Source of the DNA: Kitagawia praeruptora
Lineage: Eukaryota; Streptophyta; Magnoliopsida; Apiales; Apiaceae
Direction: 5' to 3'
Length of the DNA stretch: 64,000 bases
NCBI GenBank assembly: GCA_037693485.1
Contig: CM075354.1
Coordinates: forward strand, 156,389,501 to 156,453,500
Shown piece after piece: positions 12,053 through 24,979 of this stretch. The notes beneath the pieces were generated by a model. The model was not told where the DNA came from. It was given only the letters and a program-made list of their open reading frames with translations, and made no database searches. Position numbers and translations under genes: made by a program. Position 1 is the stretch's first letter. The number at the start of each line of letters is the position of its first letter.

Positions 12053-13557
12053 TCTATACTATTATATTAAAGTCGAAATATTAAAAGTTTTGATTTTCGA
12101 TTTGGTTATCCTAATTATTAAAACAAATAATTAAATTACAAAAACAACTCAAAAAACTAATTACTAATGTTAACGTAATTATATTCCAATTAAAATTCCT
12201 TCATCCACATTGATCTTCTACTTGGACTCTTTTTCCTACTCCAACAACTCAATGTATTAATGCCCTAAATACCCAAAAAAACGCTACCCACTTACCAAAA
12301 TACCCAGATTTCAAAACACCGCCCAAAATACCCACGGGATACGCCGTTCGGTGTGGCGTATCCTATTCACTGTTCATCGCCAGATTTTGCAAAACCCAGC
12401 TCGTGTGGAGAGCTCCAGCTCACCGGCGACTTTCATCAGTTTTGCTCGATCCGTTCGATCTCCCTCACTACTGCACTTCCACCCCTCCATAACACATCAA
12501 CATGATCAGTACACCTCCCTCTCCCTTTTCCCATACACGTTTTTCAGATTCTGGCCCCGCATGGGCATGAAATAAGCTCACCAGAATGTTCGAGCTTGAT
12601 GGAATCGGAATTTGGGTTTTCAAAATCCGGCAATTTATAGGGTTGTAGAGCTTTGAGAGGCGAAGCGAATGATATGTAGAACGTGACTGGAAAGTCGGGG
12701 ATATGGACGGACTGTTAAATCGAAAATAGTAGCCGGAATCGCCATTGTTCGTCCCGACAGAGGAGCTCTGAGCTGACGTAAGATACGCATCCTGAAGATG
12801 CGTATCACCTGTTGCGCTGACTCCAGAGGCGTATCTCGAACAACTTGCGCTGACTCCAGAGGCGTATATTACTGCTTACTCCGAACACGTGGGCGTAACC
12901 TCCAAATTACTCCCATCCCAGAAGCGTATCCGAGGATACTCCTCTGTCATGGGCGTATCACGTGGGCATTTTGGGCGATGAATCTCGAATCTGGGCATTT
13001 TGGTGAGAGAAAACAGAATTGTGGGTAATAAGGGCGTTCACCCCAACTCAATTACCCATTTTTTATAAAAAATTTACTTATAATTAAAACAATTTACCAT
13101 TTAATTTAAAACTAATATTACAATAATTAATATATATCCAAAATATCACATCATATCTTTCCGTAATTATTTTTAGTAGTAATTTTTGTAATTAAAACAC
13201 GTTACTTTTGAATTTAAAATTAATTTTGCGATCACTAATATACACCAAAAAATATATCACCATATATTCAAATCATTATTTTTAGTAATAAATAAGAATC
13301 ATTAGATCTAATAATAAGATATATTATATGATTAAATTAATTTACTAAAAATTCAAAGTTCGAATCCGTCAACGACATTTTTTATTTAGAATTTTACAAA
13401 ATAAATTTTAAACCATGCATATCATTATATAAATTTATATTAAATTAAAATTAAAAAATTATTAAAAATAAGGATTATATAAAAACATAATTATAATGTT
13501 AAATAAATTTTATAACCTATCAAAAAAAACATGTGCTTCGCACGGGTTATAAGCTAG
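12053..13557 (+). mobile_element. Helitron-like element with GC-richer cargo
   Basis: It starts TCTATACTATTATATTAAAG after an A, and ends with GTGC-TTC-GCAC followed by GGGTTATAAGCTAG before a T. That is the Helitron signature: 5' TC, 3' hairpin plus CTAG, and insertion between A and T. No Rep/helicase coding is present, so it is non-autonomous. The middle (about 12300-13040) is much richer in G and C than its flanks and holds GATACGC-word hairpins. It may be captured host DNA. Confidence 0.7.
12337..12975. repeat. GATACGC/GCGTATC hairpin-rich cargo in the Helitron
   Basis: GGATACGCC at 12337-12345 pairs exactly with GGCGTATCC at 12355-12363. GATACGCATC at 12782-12791 pairs exactly with GATGCGTATC at 12797-12806 around the loop CTGAA. 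TGCGCTGACTCCAGAGGCG is repeated at 12813 and 12846. Further GCGTATC words lie near 12926 and 12953. No protein is recognised. Confidence 0.6.
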
Positions 13558-14470
13558 TACTATTATATTAAAGCCGAAATATTGAAAGTTTTGGTTTTCG
13601 GTTTGGTTATCCTATTTATTAAAATAAATAATAACATAATATAATTAATGGTAATTAACAGATTGTCTTTTTCTCATTTACTTTTAGTTGAATATATTGC
13701 CTTTATAAACACCTAAAAAATCAATCGTATCATATTTTTCAATCATTAATATTAATCATTTTTATTTAAAACTAATCTTATAGTCATTAATATATACTCG
13801 AAAATATCACAACATATTTTTTAATTATTAATAAAATATATTAAAAATTCGTATACATTGTTTATAATTAGGAAACATTAGTATAATCCGTAAACATGAG
13901 TATATTAAATTATATTAAATTAAAATTAAAAAAATATTAAAAATAATGATTATATAAAAATATAATTGTAATATTAAATAGAATTTATAACATAATAAAA
14001 GAAATTCGTGCATCGCACGGACATTGAAAGTTTGTTGGTTCGATTTACAGCACAGTCATCCTAATTATTAAAATAAAGTCGAAACATTGAAAGTTTTGGT
14101 TTTCGGTTTGGTTAGCTATTTACTAAAATAAAAGTTTTGATTTTCAATGTTTCAAAACTTTCAATGTTCCGGCTTTATATAATAGTATAGATAAGAGCCG
14201 TTATATATAATTATAAGGTATATTTTATAACTAAAGTACTTTACTAAAAATTCAAGTTTCGAATCCTGTCAACGACATATTTAACTTAAAATTCTATATT
14301 ATTAATTTTAAATCATGCATATCATTAACTAAATTTATATTAAATTATATTAAAATAATATTAAAATAATTTTTACAAAATAATAATTATATTAAAACAT
14401 AATTATATCATAAAATAAAATTTATAATATATTAAAAGAACCCGTGCATCTCACAAGTTATAAGCTAGTA
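13558..14470. mobile_element. Nested or truncated Helitron copies of the same family
   Basis: A second 5'-like end (CTATTATATTAAAGCCG) starts immediately after the previous element. A CGTGCATCGCACG hairpin at about 14007 lacks its CTAG. A third block ends CACAAGTTATAAGCTAG near 14467. Between 14130 and 14190 the 5' end occurs inverted (TTTATATAATAGTATAGAT). The piece is a mosaic of at least three family members with no coding. Confidence 0.5.
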
Positions 14471-14592
14471 GTTAATTATAGGTAATTACCTAAAATTGTC
14501 AATATTTTGAATATAAAAAATGGATGACATTTTTGTAATAATGAAATCCACCCCATGCATTTATAAAAATAGCCTTCGAATTGTATATAATA

Positions 14593-14885
14593 CTCCCTCT
14601 ATTCCAAATCTTTTGTGTTTGTTTAATACTCTCTCTGTCCCAAATCTTTTGTTTTATTTGACTTTTTATAGTCAAATTGATTAAACTTTGATTAATATTT
14701 ATGTATTCTTTTATAATTTGTAAAATCTAAAAAATACATATTAAAATAAATTAGATGTACTTTCTAATGATATAATTTGTATAACAGTTTTCACATATAT
14801 TATTCCGTATATATATAATATTTGGTCAAAATTTGGTTAATTTGACCAGGCAAACATGACAAAAGAAGATTTGGGATGAAGGGAG
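14593..14885. mobile_element. Stowaway-type MITE
   Basis: Left end CTCCCTCTATTCCAAATC and right end (other strand) CTCCCTTCATCCCAAATC are flanked by TA on both sides (TA at 14591-14592 and 14886-14887). A second left-end copy, CTCTCTCTGTCCC, begins at 14629 after its own TA, so the first 36 bp look like a duplicated terminus. No coding. Confidence 0.7.
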
Positions 14886-15071
14886 TATATTTTAATTTTA
14901 GCTAATTTGCTACAGTTAATTATAGAATTATTAAGTCAATTTTAAAAATATACATTTAATTAGATCTTGCCAATTAAGAATTAAAATTATTTTAAAAATA
15001 TTTTTAAGAATTCTGACATTTCCCAGAAAAATTATTTTTTATGGCGTTTGAGAAAAAGGGTCATCATCGTA

Positions 15072-16357
15072 TAGGGATGTAATTTAAACCGAGCCGGCTC
15101 GAACTCGACTCGAGCTCGACTCGAAAAAATGGGCTCGACTCGGCTCGAACTCGTTATCGAGCTCGAGTTCGAACACGTTTTCAGGCTCGATTAAAAACTC
15201 GAGTCGAGCCGAGTTTTTTGGAGCTCGACTCGAGCTCGACTCGAGCTCGACTCGATAAACTCGAACTCGAACTCGACTCGGCTCGAACTCGAACTCGATT
15301 AATTTTTTTTTATTTTTTCTTAAAAATAATAATGTGTCTATTATTTTATCTGTCATCACTCAACTATTTATGAAAATTACTTTAAAACTTAACTTTATTT
15401 TTTTCATATGTTATGTGCAATATTATATTATTAGTATAATTAGTGAAATTTTGAATTAAATTTGTTCTAATATGAGAATGGCGATCAAAATTAGCAGATA
15501 TTAAATTGATGAAATAGCAATCAAGTTCGATTTATGAATTTTACTTCCATATATTTTGTCTTCATACAATTATAAACCATAACAACAAGAAGTAAGCAGC
15601 AAAATATTAAATAGTAACATCATAGACTTGTTGTATGCCATATTTCTATTCAATTATAAATAAATTTTATAAAATTACTAATGACTCTCGATGTAGGGTG
15701 CCTATTTGCCTATTTTGAAAAAAAATATAACACATATGAGCTCACAGTCAAAAAATGTTTCACATTTTATTATTCTTATTATCATCGTTTACTAGTTAAA
15801 TACTTAGATATTTATATGCATAATCTGTACTAAAGATATAATTTATCCGTAAATATAAGAATATAATAAACTAAAAGTTTACTTAATTGATTGGAAAAGT
15901 TGATTATCATCGAAATCAAAAAATATAAAATTTCGAAAGTTTATTATTATTTAAAATTGGGGAAATAATATAACAAATAGTTTTCATGGAGCTTAAGTCG
16001 AAACTCGAAAACTCGACAAGAACTCGATAAACTCGATAAGAACCCGATAAACTCGAAAACTCGGTAAAAACTCGAAAAACTCGAAAAATTCGATAAAACT
16101 CGATAAGCTCGAAAACTCGAAAACTCGATAAAAACTCGGAAACTCGTTTAAAAGCTCGATAAGCTCGAAAGCTCGGTTAAAAGCTCGATAAGCTAGAAAG
16201 CTCGATAACAGCTCGAACTCGACTCGTATAGTAAACGAGTCGAGTTCGAACACATATTTCAGGCTCGATAAATTTTAGGCTCGACTCGACTCGTGAAAAA
16301 AAGCTCGAACTCGAAAAAAAAAAGCTCGAACTCGACTCGACTCGAATTACATCCCTA
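15072..16357. mobile_element. hAT-like element with CTCGA-motif subterminal arrays
   Basis: Termini TAGGGATGTAATT (left) and the same on the opposite strand at the right. The 8 bp target duplication TCATCGTA lies at 15064-15071 and 16358-16365. The paralogous empty site at 46309-46316 has TCATCGTA once, which confirms the boundaries. TAGGGATG-type ends with 8 bp duplications are those of the hAT (Ac/Ds) superfamily. About 230 bp at the left and 370 bp at the right are filled with CTCGA, CTCGACTCGAG and related words. The AT-rich middle has no transposase. Confidence 0.9.
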
Positions 16358-16979
16358 TCATCGTACTTAAGATTAAAACCAATAATTTTGGTCATTCCTT
16401 GGGGAAAGCAGCAACAATCTTATCATGCAACTTGAGTAGTAAATTAATGAGCGCAAGAGATTCCAATTATTTAATTATTATCGTCCATGTTCCGTTTATT
16501 TGTCAGAAAATAAACTTAACATTAACTTTATCTAGCAAAATTAGGTGAACTGAATTGACTTAGGAGTATAAGTTATAATCATTTGTCATTGTGACTGTCA
16601 AATAGGAATCAGTGATAATTTTTTCCCACAAATGCATTGATGATTTATTGAATATAATTTTTTTATGTAAATAAAAAATGATAATCTAACTGCATCAAGG
16701 TGGATCGATTTACTCCCCTGGACCTTAGAAATGAAGATACCAAAATAATATTTGTTATGATACCAAAACCCAACTACACAATTTTTTACAAAGGAATATC
16801 CATTCTGATAAATGATGTTGGGATAAGAGATAACCCAATAACTAAAATGATAAGATAACCCAGTAACTAAAATGACAAGATCATTTAAGTTGAAACGACA
16901 AGAAATAACCCTTTAATCATTTAAGTTATCTAATCGCGCTCTTGAAAAGAGTAAGGCATTGGATCAACCGCCTTCTTGT

Positions 16980-17587
16980 TAGGGCTGCACATGGGTAGGG
17001 TTGGGTTGGGTTGGATTTTTGTCAAATCCTGACCCAACCTAACTAGTTCAGTTTTATAAGAAATCAACCCATTAATTGAAAAAAAAATTTGTAACCCAAC
17101 CCCGACCCAACTCAATTAGTTCGGTTTGGTTCGGGTTGGGTTAAATTTACTAATCGGAAGAATTTTGTAAAAAATTTCGTACATTGTAGAAAATTCTGCA
17201 CATTGTAGAAAATTCTGCACTTCGTAGAAAATGTTGCAGAATCCAGAAGTGTTGCAGAATGTTGCTAAAAGTGTTGCAGAATGTTGCTTAAAGTGTTGCA
17301 GAATGCTGCAAAAAGTTTAAATAGTACAGAAAATTTATAGAATTTGTATAAAATATGCCACAAATATACATAATATGTATAAAATATGTAAAAAAAATTC
17401 TGCATTTTATGTAAACGGGTTGGGTTGGGTTGAGTAAGGGTTAAAATTTGTTAAACCCTTACCCAACCCAATTAGTTCGGGTTTTTAAAAAATTAACCCG
17501 TTTAACCCGTGGTTTTGGACGTTTCGATTTGATCGATTAAAAATAGGGTCGGTTTGGGTCGGTTTTTGAAACCCATGTGCAGCCCTA
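16980..17587. mobile_element. hAT-like element with GGGTTGGGTT-motif arrays
   Basis: A perfect 17 bp inverted repeat, TAGGGCTGCACATGGGT, forms both ends. The target is CTTCTTGT (16972-16979) with ATTCTTGT on the right (17588-17595). The uninterrupted paralogue at 48542-48549 reads CTTCTTGT, so one base of the right copy has mutated. Subterminal zones are arrays of GGGTTGGGTT and its complement. A GTTGCAGAATGTTGC repeat lies in the middle. It interrupts the last codons of the NPF8 copy B. Confidence 0.9.
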
Positions 17588-17647
17588 ATTCTTGTAAGTG
17601 TAATGCTTAGCCGCTAATAAATACACTACTAAATTTACCACACTTAA

Positions 17648-18431
17648 TAGCAACTCCAACGGGAGTCACCTGTTAGGCATATTACCTACGTGGCCATGTA
17701 TATAGCTATCTTCTAAAAAAAATTCATTCCAACGCTGGACACTTATTAGTTAAAATTATATCTATCCTATTCTAGTATTCCAAATTTAGCAATCTGCAGC
17801 CCATCCTCTAAATCCCGTCCAACTCATCTCTCGCAAAAATTCTATTTATCCCATTCTTTTTACATTAATATATATGTTATTTAATTAATTTAAATATTTA
17901 TTATTTGAAAATATGTTATTTCACTATTGTCAAATTCAAATAATTTATATGTTATTTTTTGCTCACAAAATATGAAGTTTTTATTTTTAAATTATTTTTA
18001 AAAAATTGGGAACGAAATTAAATTTAAAAAAAATGTACAATTTGTATTATAAAATAAAACTACTTTAATTAATTAAATAACATATATCCTTTATATATAA
18101 AACCTTTATTTGATTGAATTTGACAATAATAAAATAACATATTTTCAAATAATAAAATATTTAAATTAATTAAATAACATTTATATTAATGTAAAAAGTT
18201 TATTTGATTGAATTTAGAAAAAAAAAATTATTTTTGTGTTTTATCCCAAATAAATAACTACTATTTGAAAATATAGTCGTTAAGATTTTAAAAATAATAA
18301 AGTAATAGATTTTTAAATATAGCTAACACCGGTGAAGAACACAAGCTTATAGGTTAAGCAGATTTAATGTAATCATCATCTACTTTTCTGATTTTAACTA
18401 ACAGTTATAGCTATCTCCCTTGGAGATGCTC
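17648..18431. mobile_element. PIF/Harbinger (Tourist-like) element with long internal palindrome
   Basis: Ends TAGCAACTCCAACGGGAG and, on the other strand, GAGCATCTCCAAGGGAG, flanked by TAA on each side (17645-17647 and 18432-18434). The paralogue keeps a single TAA at 48599-48601. A 3 bp TAA duplication with this TIR type fits PIF/Harbinger. The segments at about 17867-17945 and 18110-18196 are inverted copies of each other, so the element could fold into a long hairpin. Confidence 0.8.
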
Positions 18432-20427
18432 TAACCCAGCCGACAACCAAAAGAAGTAATCCAAATGACCATAATTCAAATTATCATGATTCAGGAATCC
18501 ACCCTTCACCACCATTTCTTGTGCTCACATCAGTCACAATGTTGACAAGTAATGTGCTCAAATAATTCCCCAGGGCCGCTGTCGTTAACGACAATGCTGA
18601 GCACAAGCTCCTCATGGCATCAGGAGCCTGTTCATAAAAAAACTCGAGTTGTCCGATAAATGTAAATACTTCAGCGCATCCAATAATGAAATATTGTGGG
18701 ACTTGCCAGAAAATGGACATTGGAATATGCTGGAGTTCATAGTAGTTGTGCTTCTTGACCATTTTTAGTCTCATTAGCTCTAGTGTTCCAGCACATAGCA
18801 TTGCGAAAATTGAGACAACTAGTCCTATTCCTATCCGTTGTAGCTGTGAAAAACCATTTCTGTGACCCGTGATTTGTTTGGCGAAAGGGATGATTACACG
18901 GTCGTACACCAGAACCCAAAATATGACGCTAATAATGTCGAAAAGGGAAAGTGAGGCTGATGGAATCTGGAATGAACTGCCCATGTGAAGGTCCATTGTA
19001 TTTCCTTGAAGAACAAATAATGTGCCCATTTGACTGTATGCAGCATTAAAGATGATGCTTGTCACCCATATGGGCAGCAAGCCTATTATACACTTGAGTT
19101 CTTTAATTTGTGTAACAGTGCAGAGTCTCCATGGACTGATCGAATCATTAATTTTATCTGATTGAATCACTACGACTGCCTTGTCAAAAAAACTGGAACC
19201 AGAGTTCAAGTTAGCAAATTATGCTGGCAGTTTTTTTTTCTTTGCCAAGACTTCAAGAACTTAAACAATATAGTGGCATGTTTGTACACGAATTTACATT
19301 GCATTGTGTGTGATCTTACCTCAACTTGTTAGTATGATCAAGTTTCCGGCTTCCTTTAACAGATTCTTCCTCTACAGTCGTCTCATAAAGCAAAGACTTG
19401 TTTTTAGGCACTTCAACACGTGATTTTCTGACGGATGCAACAATTACCTGAAAGATCCGAGTAAACGGACTTCCACCAGGCCTCACATTGCGATACAAAC
19501 GTGTGCCTGAAAAGAAGCTCACAACAGCAACAGCCATAGCAACACCAGGAATGCCAAAACCCCAACTCCAGCTCACATTTGTTTGTATCCAAACAAGAAC
19601 TGATGCAGAAACAAGTGCACTAATGTTAATTGAAAGATAAAACCAGTTAAAAAACGAACTCTTGCTTTTTTCCTCAGACTCATCCGAATCATCAAACTGG
19701 TCTGCCCCATAAGATGACACACAAGGCTCAATGCCTCCTGCACCAAGAACTATAAGGTAAAGTCCTACATAGAAAACTGCAATTTGCATGCTTGTCCGAT
19801 GACAAACATGCTTGTCATCACATAAGGGTTTCAGTCCATGGACGGATGCTGATAATGCCAGTATTGCCATCCCCTGTAATATTATGTCCAATTTTTTATA
19901 CAAACAACATAATAGATATTTATAATATTATAATAAACTGAGAGTGATAATGTCATACGAAAACGTAGACAATTGAAAAGGCAGCAATTGTCCAGTATCG
20001 ACCAAGGTAAGAATCAACAAGAAAGGCACCAAGTAGTGGTGTGACAGAACATGTACGTACCGGACAAGTTGGTGACAGTAGTAACTGCAGCAACATTACT
20101 TTGATTTAATTGGAACTTAAGATAATTAACTAAATTAATGTTGATCCCATAGTATGCCAATCTTTCATAATATTCGGTCCCTGTTTAAAAATTAAATTGT
20201 CAGATACTTGCTACACATGTCTAATAATTGCTCAACAAAACTATACTGTAACCTAACGCCTCAGAAGATACTAATACCCACATGAGAAAATGTCCAAAAT
20301 GGCACAAAATTATGATTGAATGTCCAAAATGGCACTACCTGAAAAACAGACCCTGCACTAGCACACAGTTCACGCATTCAACATATGCGCTATCCAAAAC
20401 GCATGCATATCTTGTGTTTCCTTAATT

Positions 20428-23400
20428 ATGTTCGTATCTTGCCAAAAAACAAGACCTGTGACTGTGAGCGTATCTTATAGCAACTATGTGTTTGCAACTC
20501 TTCTTCAAGTCTTCACTACCAGGAAATCAAGCTTTGATCAAATCAGTGCACCTGTGCAGCAAATTGGCTATGCATTGGCCTATGGAAAGAAGATAGATGT
20601 TGGCCAAATCATCCTCCAAGAACTATATGGAAGACTTGGTAAGAACACAACCAAGAGAGGTACTGATATTTTCTTTCCTCGCTTTATTCAATCTGTACTT
20701 AATTTTAAGAATGCTTCATTGATTGAATTGCCTGGGATTGATAAAAACAGAATAGGCTATCCTAAGTCCATGACCAAACTCATTTTTGGTAATTTGGAAA
20801 CTAGGAATGATGTGGATGTAAGACTAAACATAACTCCCCATATGGAGAGTTTGTTTAGAACTTATCCCCACAACATGCCAACATTTGATGCAAAATCTAA
20901 GTTAGCACAGCCCAAGCAAGTAGAACAAAATGCTAACCCAGGGCCTGCTAACCAACCCTCTCAACCAAACACTCTACCAAACACTGAGCCAACTGCATCA
21001 TCATCTCAAAAGGGTGATGTTAGTAAAAAGAAGAGAAAGGAAGTAATGTCTGCACCACTGAATATATTATCTGAAGCAGCATTGGCTGTGGAACTAGGGC
21101 TAGAAAGTGAGGAACCTGAGTCACCCTTACACAAGCCAAAGAAGAAGAAAACTAATACCACCTCTTCAGTCACACAAATGGCTGAAGTTGTAAAATCAGG
21201 GGCACACAGCTCACTAGGTGTATTCTCTCAACAGGGTGCACCTATAGAATCAAGCATCCTCCCCAATGCACCTTCTTATACAGAGTCAGCACATGTGAGT
21301 GATAAGGCTGGCACTACACTGAGTGGAGAGCACATCACACTTGAAACTCCCTCTATCTCTCAGGGGGAGTTGCCAAAATCTACTCTACAACACACTTCTC
21401 TTCCAGAATCTAACACTGAAATTTCTTTGGAACCTGCAACTCAGGCAACTGAGATGCAAGGCATTGATCATCAAGAATTCTTTTTTCTCTTGATGAGCCA
21501 ATAATTTCAAGTGACTTAGTGCATGACACTTTGCTCACCACCCAGGACCCACATTTAGATGGTGAGGGAATGCATGCTGGGGCATATCCTAATGACACCA
21601 TCACAAACACAGAGGTTCCACTAGTTTTTACTAGAGACTCTGTGCCTGTGTCAACTGCTGGTGTAACTCATCCCACTCCTGTGGAGACACCAGTAGTAGA
21701 GTCAATCCATCCGGTTACAGAAGTTGCATCTGTAACTGAGGAGTCTAGCTTGCCTAGCTCTAGCTCTGACTTTATATCACAATGGCTGAAGCTTGTGCAA
21801 CATGACAGTGCTTCAGGATCAGGGTCTGTTCCACAAACATTGACGGTTGAAGCACTTCAAAGCTTAATTATGGATCAGATTCCTGAGTTTGTAAAGATAG
21901 CTCAGAACCTTGTCACCTCCAATATCCCTAATCCAGACTATGAGGCCATCTTACTATGCCATAGGGATGATGTGGAGATGCAGAAGGCCAAGATTATTGA
22001 TGATGCTGAGAGAGATGGCAATGTAGATGCCTGGCTGCAAGGAAAGAATGATGTAACTCTCAGTGAAGCACTTCAATATCTTAGAGAGGAATACATCACT
22101 TCACTGGGCTCCAATGCAAAATCCCTGTCTCCTGGTGAAGTGTATGAAGCTATCAATGATTCCTACAAGGGTTTCCTCAAGGCTGCACACTATCTTGGCA
22201 AGGGAGTCAAAACTGAAGTCAACAGGGTGTGTGACAAGACAGCCACTTCAGTAGCAGAAGTCAAGAGGGCCTTTGATGCTAAATTTCCTCAACTGGATGG
22301 TGTGGTCAAAGATCTCAAACATTGCAACACCACCTGCACAAAGATGGACAATGGCCTAGCCCTCCTCAAAGATACAGTCACAGGCCTAGGAAGCAGATTT
22401 CAAAATCTATCTGACCAGACTACAGAGGCCAATGCCATTCTGAGGACAATGTTCAAGAATCTTTATGGAGATAGGCTAGTGACTGAAGTCCCTGTGCATG
22501 AGCTGTCTAAGTATGAAGTGAAGAGGCTACAGGATCAATCTTTATCTGGTTTCAAGGCCAATGAGCTATTCACTAAGGTGAACACTCTTGAAAAGGAGGT
22601 GGCTACTCTCACTGAGTCAAATGCTCACCTTACAGACAAGGTTGCCATTCTCCATGATCAGTTGGACACTCAAGCAACCACCACAGCTAATGTCCTTCTG
22701 CACCAGCAATCCATGTTGGCTGCATTGATGAAGCACATGGGTCTCCCTCTACCTGAAGAATCTTTCAACCCACAGGTGATTTCTACAGCCTCTGTGCCTG
22801 ACAACAAGCCTAAGGGGGAGAAAAGGTCCAGGAACTCAAATCCAAAGGGGGAGAAACCTAAGGAGAAGGGCATACAGATAAATGAGGGTGGTCATCACAG
22901 AGCACAATCTACAACCAATGTGCCAGGCAAATCCAAAGCTGATGAGCCTCCTACCTTACTGCCAGTTGTTACTCTACCAACTGTGCACATTACTACTCCT
23001 GGTGGTCAAAAACAATCCATAACTACCACAGTGGTTGCAGGGAGTATGCCTTCTGACAAACTTCCATCCTCCATACCTGAGAGTGCCAAGCCTGTAGAAG
23101 TTAAAGGTGTTACTGAGGCCAAGCTACAAGAAGTTGCTAACTCAAATGTTTATCATGATAAAGCCTTCTTGGAGTTTCTGAAAGCCACAAGGGAACAGGT
23201 TGGTGACACTCAGTTCTATCTGAGGGAGTTGAAGAAGCAGATTGACTACATCACTGTCATCCCTAAGAAAGTCAATAATCTATGGATCAAGGAGATAGTG
23301 ATGATATCCAAATTAAAGATATGGCATCTAACATACAAGACTCTACAAGACCTAAAACACTCAGAGATAGATGCCATACTTGAGCTTATTGAGAAGAAGA

Positions 23401-24821
23401 ATGAGAACAACAAAAGTCTGTTTGATGATTTGAGGAATGGCCAACCTTCAAGGCTACCAGAAGTGATCAAGAAACCATGGACAATCATCTATCAGTCTGG
23501 CACCAGAATTGAAGACATCAAACAATTGGTCATTCCCCATGATCTCACCTCTCGAAATCACAGACTGGTCATTGCTATCATTGATCAACTACAGAAGAAG
23601 GTTGGAGCCAGAAATGCTGAAGAAATTGAAGCTCTGCACATTCTCAGATCTTTTATAGCAACTGGTGAACTTCCAGAGAGTGCTCAACCTAGGAGAAATA
23701 AGGATGATGATTCTGAAGACAAGAGTGATGGGAGGAGAAGACATCACAGGAGAGATAAGGGTGATGAAGACAAGAAGAAGAAGAAGAGTGACAAGGATAA
23801 GAAGAATGATGATGACCAAGGCAAAATCTATGAGAGGAAGATTGGAAAACAGCAAGCCATGAACATTACTAATGACACTCCTACCACAACACAAGGCTCA
23901 ATGTCTAGGGTGGATGTCACTGGTAATGATTCATCAAAATCTACATCTCTGGCCTCTGCAAATGTTTTACTACCTCAAGAAGAGAAGGAGATTCAAATCA
24001 AGAAACCATATGTATGTTTCAAAAAGCAAACTGCTAATGGAACACTACTATGGTCAGCCAACAAAGGTCAGAAGCTTCTACCAAACAATCATGTAAAGAA
24101 GATTAAAGTCAAACATGCTGCAAGAAGAGTGAAGCTATCCAGGTCAAGAGCCCTAACAATCATTCCAGGATTGAAACTCCAGCCACTTGATGAAGACTTT
24201 GATGAAGAGCAACTGCAATTTCTAAGAGCTCAAAAGATATGCTATGCTGCAATTGTGGATGACCACCTTGAGATCAAGTACACTGATGGGAGAGAAATGA
24301 AATTCAAACAAGGGGGTTGTCAAAATTGGGGTAAATTGTATGAGATAGAAAGAATCATTGCATTGCTGGACTCTAAAGACAAGGTGGAGAAAGTATGGAA
24401 GCTGGAATTGATTGACTTTGTGAAAATGAAGAGAGATTATGCTGAAAAGATGAGAAAGGGCTGCTATGAGAAGTGGTTAGAAAGGGAGAAAGAAATTGAC
24501 AGACTGGAGATTGAAGCAGAAAAGCTAAGGGCAAAGGGATTGTGTAGAGTTCAGTTTGATCCCTATGTGGTGAAGTATAGGAGAAGAAATGGAGACAATG
24601 TAAATATAAGAATGAACCTACTCAGTCACTATCCTGCCAACATTCTGAAGCCAGTGCTTGAAGATTTCAAAAACTATATCATGATTGAAGAATTGGATGC
24701 TATGGCAAAAATCATAAGAGCAATAGATGAGAATGCAAGAAAGGAGAAAGAAAGGAAACAGAAAGCATATGATGATCTACAAGCCAAAGCAATGGAGATG
24801 CAATCAAATGAAAATGGCTAG
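20428..24821 (+). pseudogene. Long 3' ORF of an LTR retrotransposon (env-like position), frameshifted
   Basis: Two frames (to 21504 and from about 21487 to 24821) join into one reading across a one-base shift in the T run at 21480-21487, for about 1,460 residues. The N-terminal part (residues about 25-150, with YALAYGKKIDVGQIILQEL) resembles the plant transposon-protein domain found in Athila- and SIRE-type third ORFs. Then come a Ser/Thr/Pro-rich linker, coiled-coil-like stretches, a very charged Asp/Lys/Arg region near 23690-23830, and a Lys/Glu-rich helical C-terminus. I see no reverse transcriptase, integrase or clear membrane anchor. The true start is lost, as the element is 5' truncated. 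Position just upstream of a polypurine tract and LTR supports a third ORF of a large copia (SIRE-like) or gypsy (Athila-like) element. Confidence 0.65.
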
Positions 24822-24968
24822 TACCTCATCATACTGTAAGAGCATTTATCTTGTAATTCCATTTATGTGCTCAATCAGTATACATACCTGTACTTTTAAA
24901 GTCTTACCCTTATGTATGTTAGGCTTGTTATCAGACATGAAATTGTGACTAAGGGTCTCACTCACAAT

Positions 24969-24979
24969 TTGGGGGAGAT
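24969..24979 (+). other. Polypurine tract of the retroelement
   Basis: TTGGGGGAGAT directly precedes the LTR start TGTTAG at 24980. This is the usual site for plus-strand DNA priming and fixes the element's orientation as plus. Confidence 0.7.

Larger units (their letters stand above)
16955..20180 (-). pseudogene. NPF8 transporter pseudogene, copy B
   Basis: Exon 2 (19959-20180), exon 3 (19320-19873) and exon 4 (from 19192) match copies A and C on the same splice sites. Exon 1 is missing: homology to copy C stops at about 20275, just before retroelement DNA. Damage is clear. A 4 bp insertion (GTACGTACC for GTACC) near 20053 shifts exon 2. A 7 bp insertion near 18486 ends the frame after WIPES. 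A PIF-like element (17648-18431) and a hAT-like element (16980-17587) split the C-terminal codons into three pieces. The ExxER motif reads EYYER, so both middle Cys are lost. It is close to copy C and more distant from A, so B and C arose from a later duplication. Confidence 0.9.
11688..20275. repeat. Segmental duplicate B (paralogous to 45862-51160)
   Basis: Both segments share the same order: AT-rich leader with TTTGACAAAATCGAA repeats, the words TTTTGCTGCTGCAT, a GGTCATCATCGTA site, an AAACCAA..TTTGGTCATTCC stretch, a GCAAGAGATTCCAA stretch, then an NPF8 copy on the minus strand. They differ mainly by transposon insertions in one or the other. The left limit is near 11688 here and 45862 there. 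The right limit here is cut by the retroelement fragment at about 20275. Confidence 0.85.

Noticed and set aside
15072..16357. CTCGAG-rich DNA as cloning-vector or linker contamination
   Set aside because: Transposon ends, an 8 bp duplication and a precise paralogous empty site explain it.
16981..17580. Interstitial telomere-like GGGTT repeats
   Set aside because: The unit is GGGTTGGGTT, not the plant TTTAGGG, and the array lies inside a hAT-like element with perfect TIRs and a target duplication.
23589..23894. Opposite-strand frames within the long retroelement ORF
   Set aside because: They are antisense reflections of the Lys/Asp-rich coding repeat.
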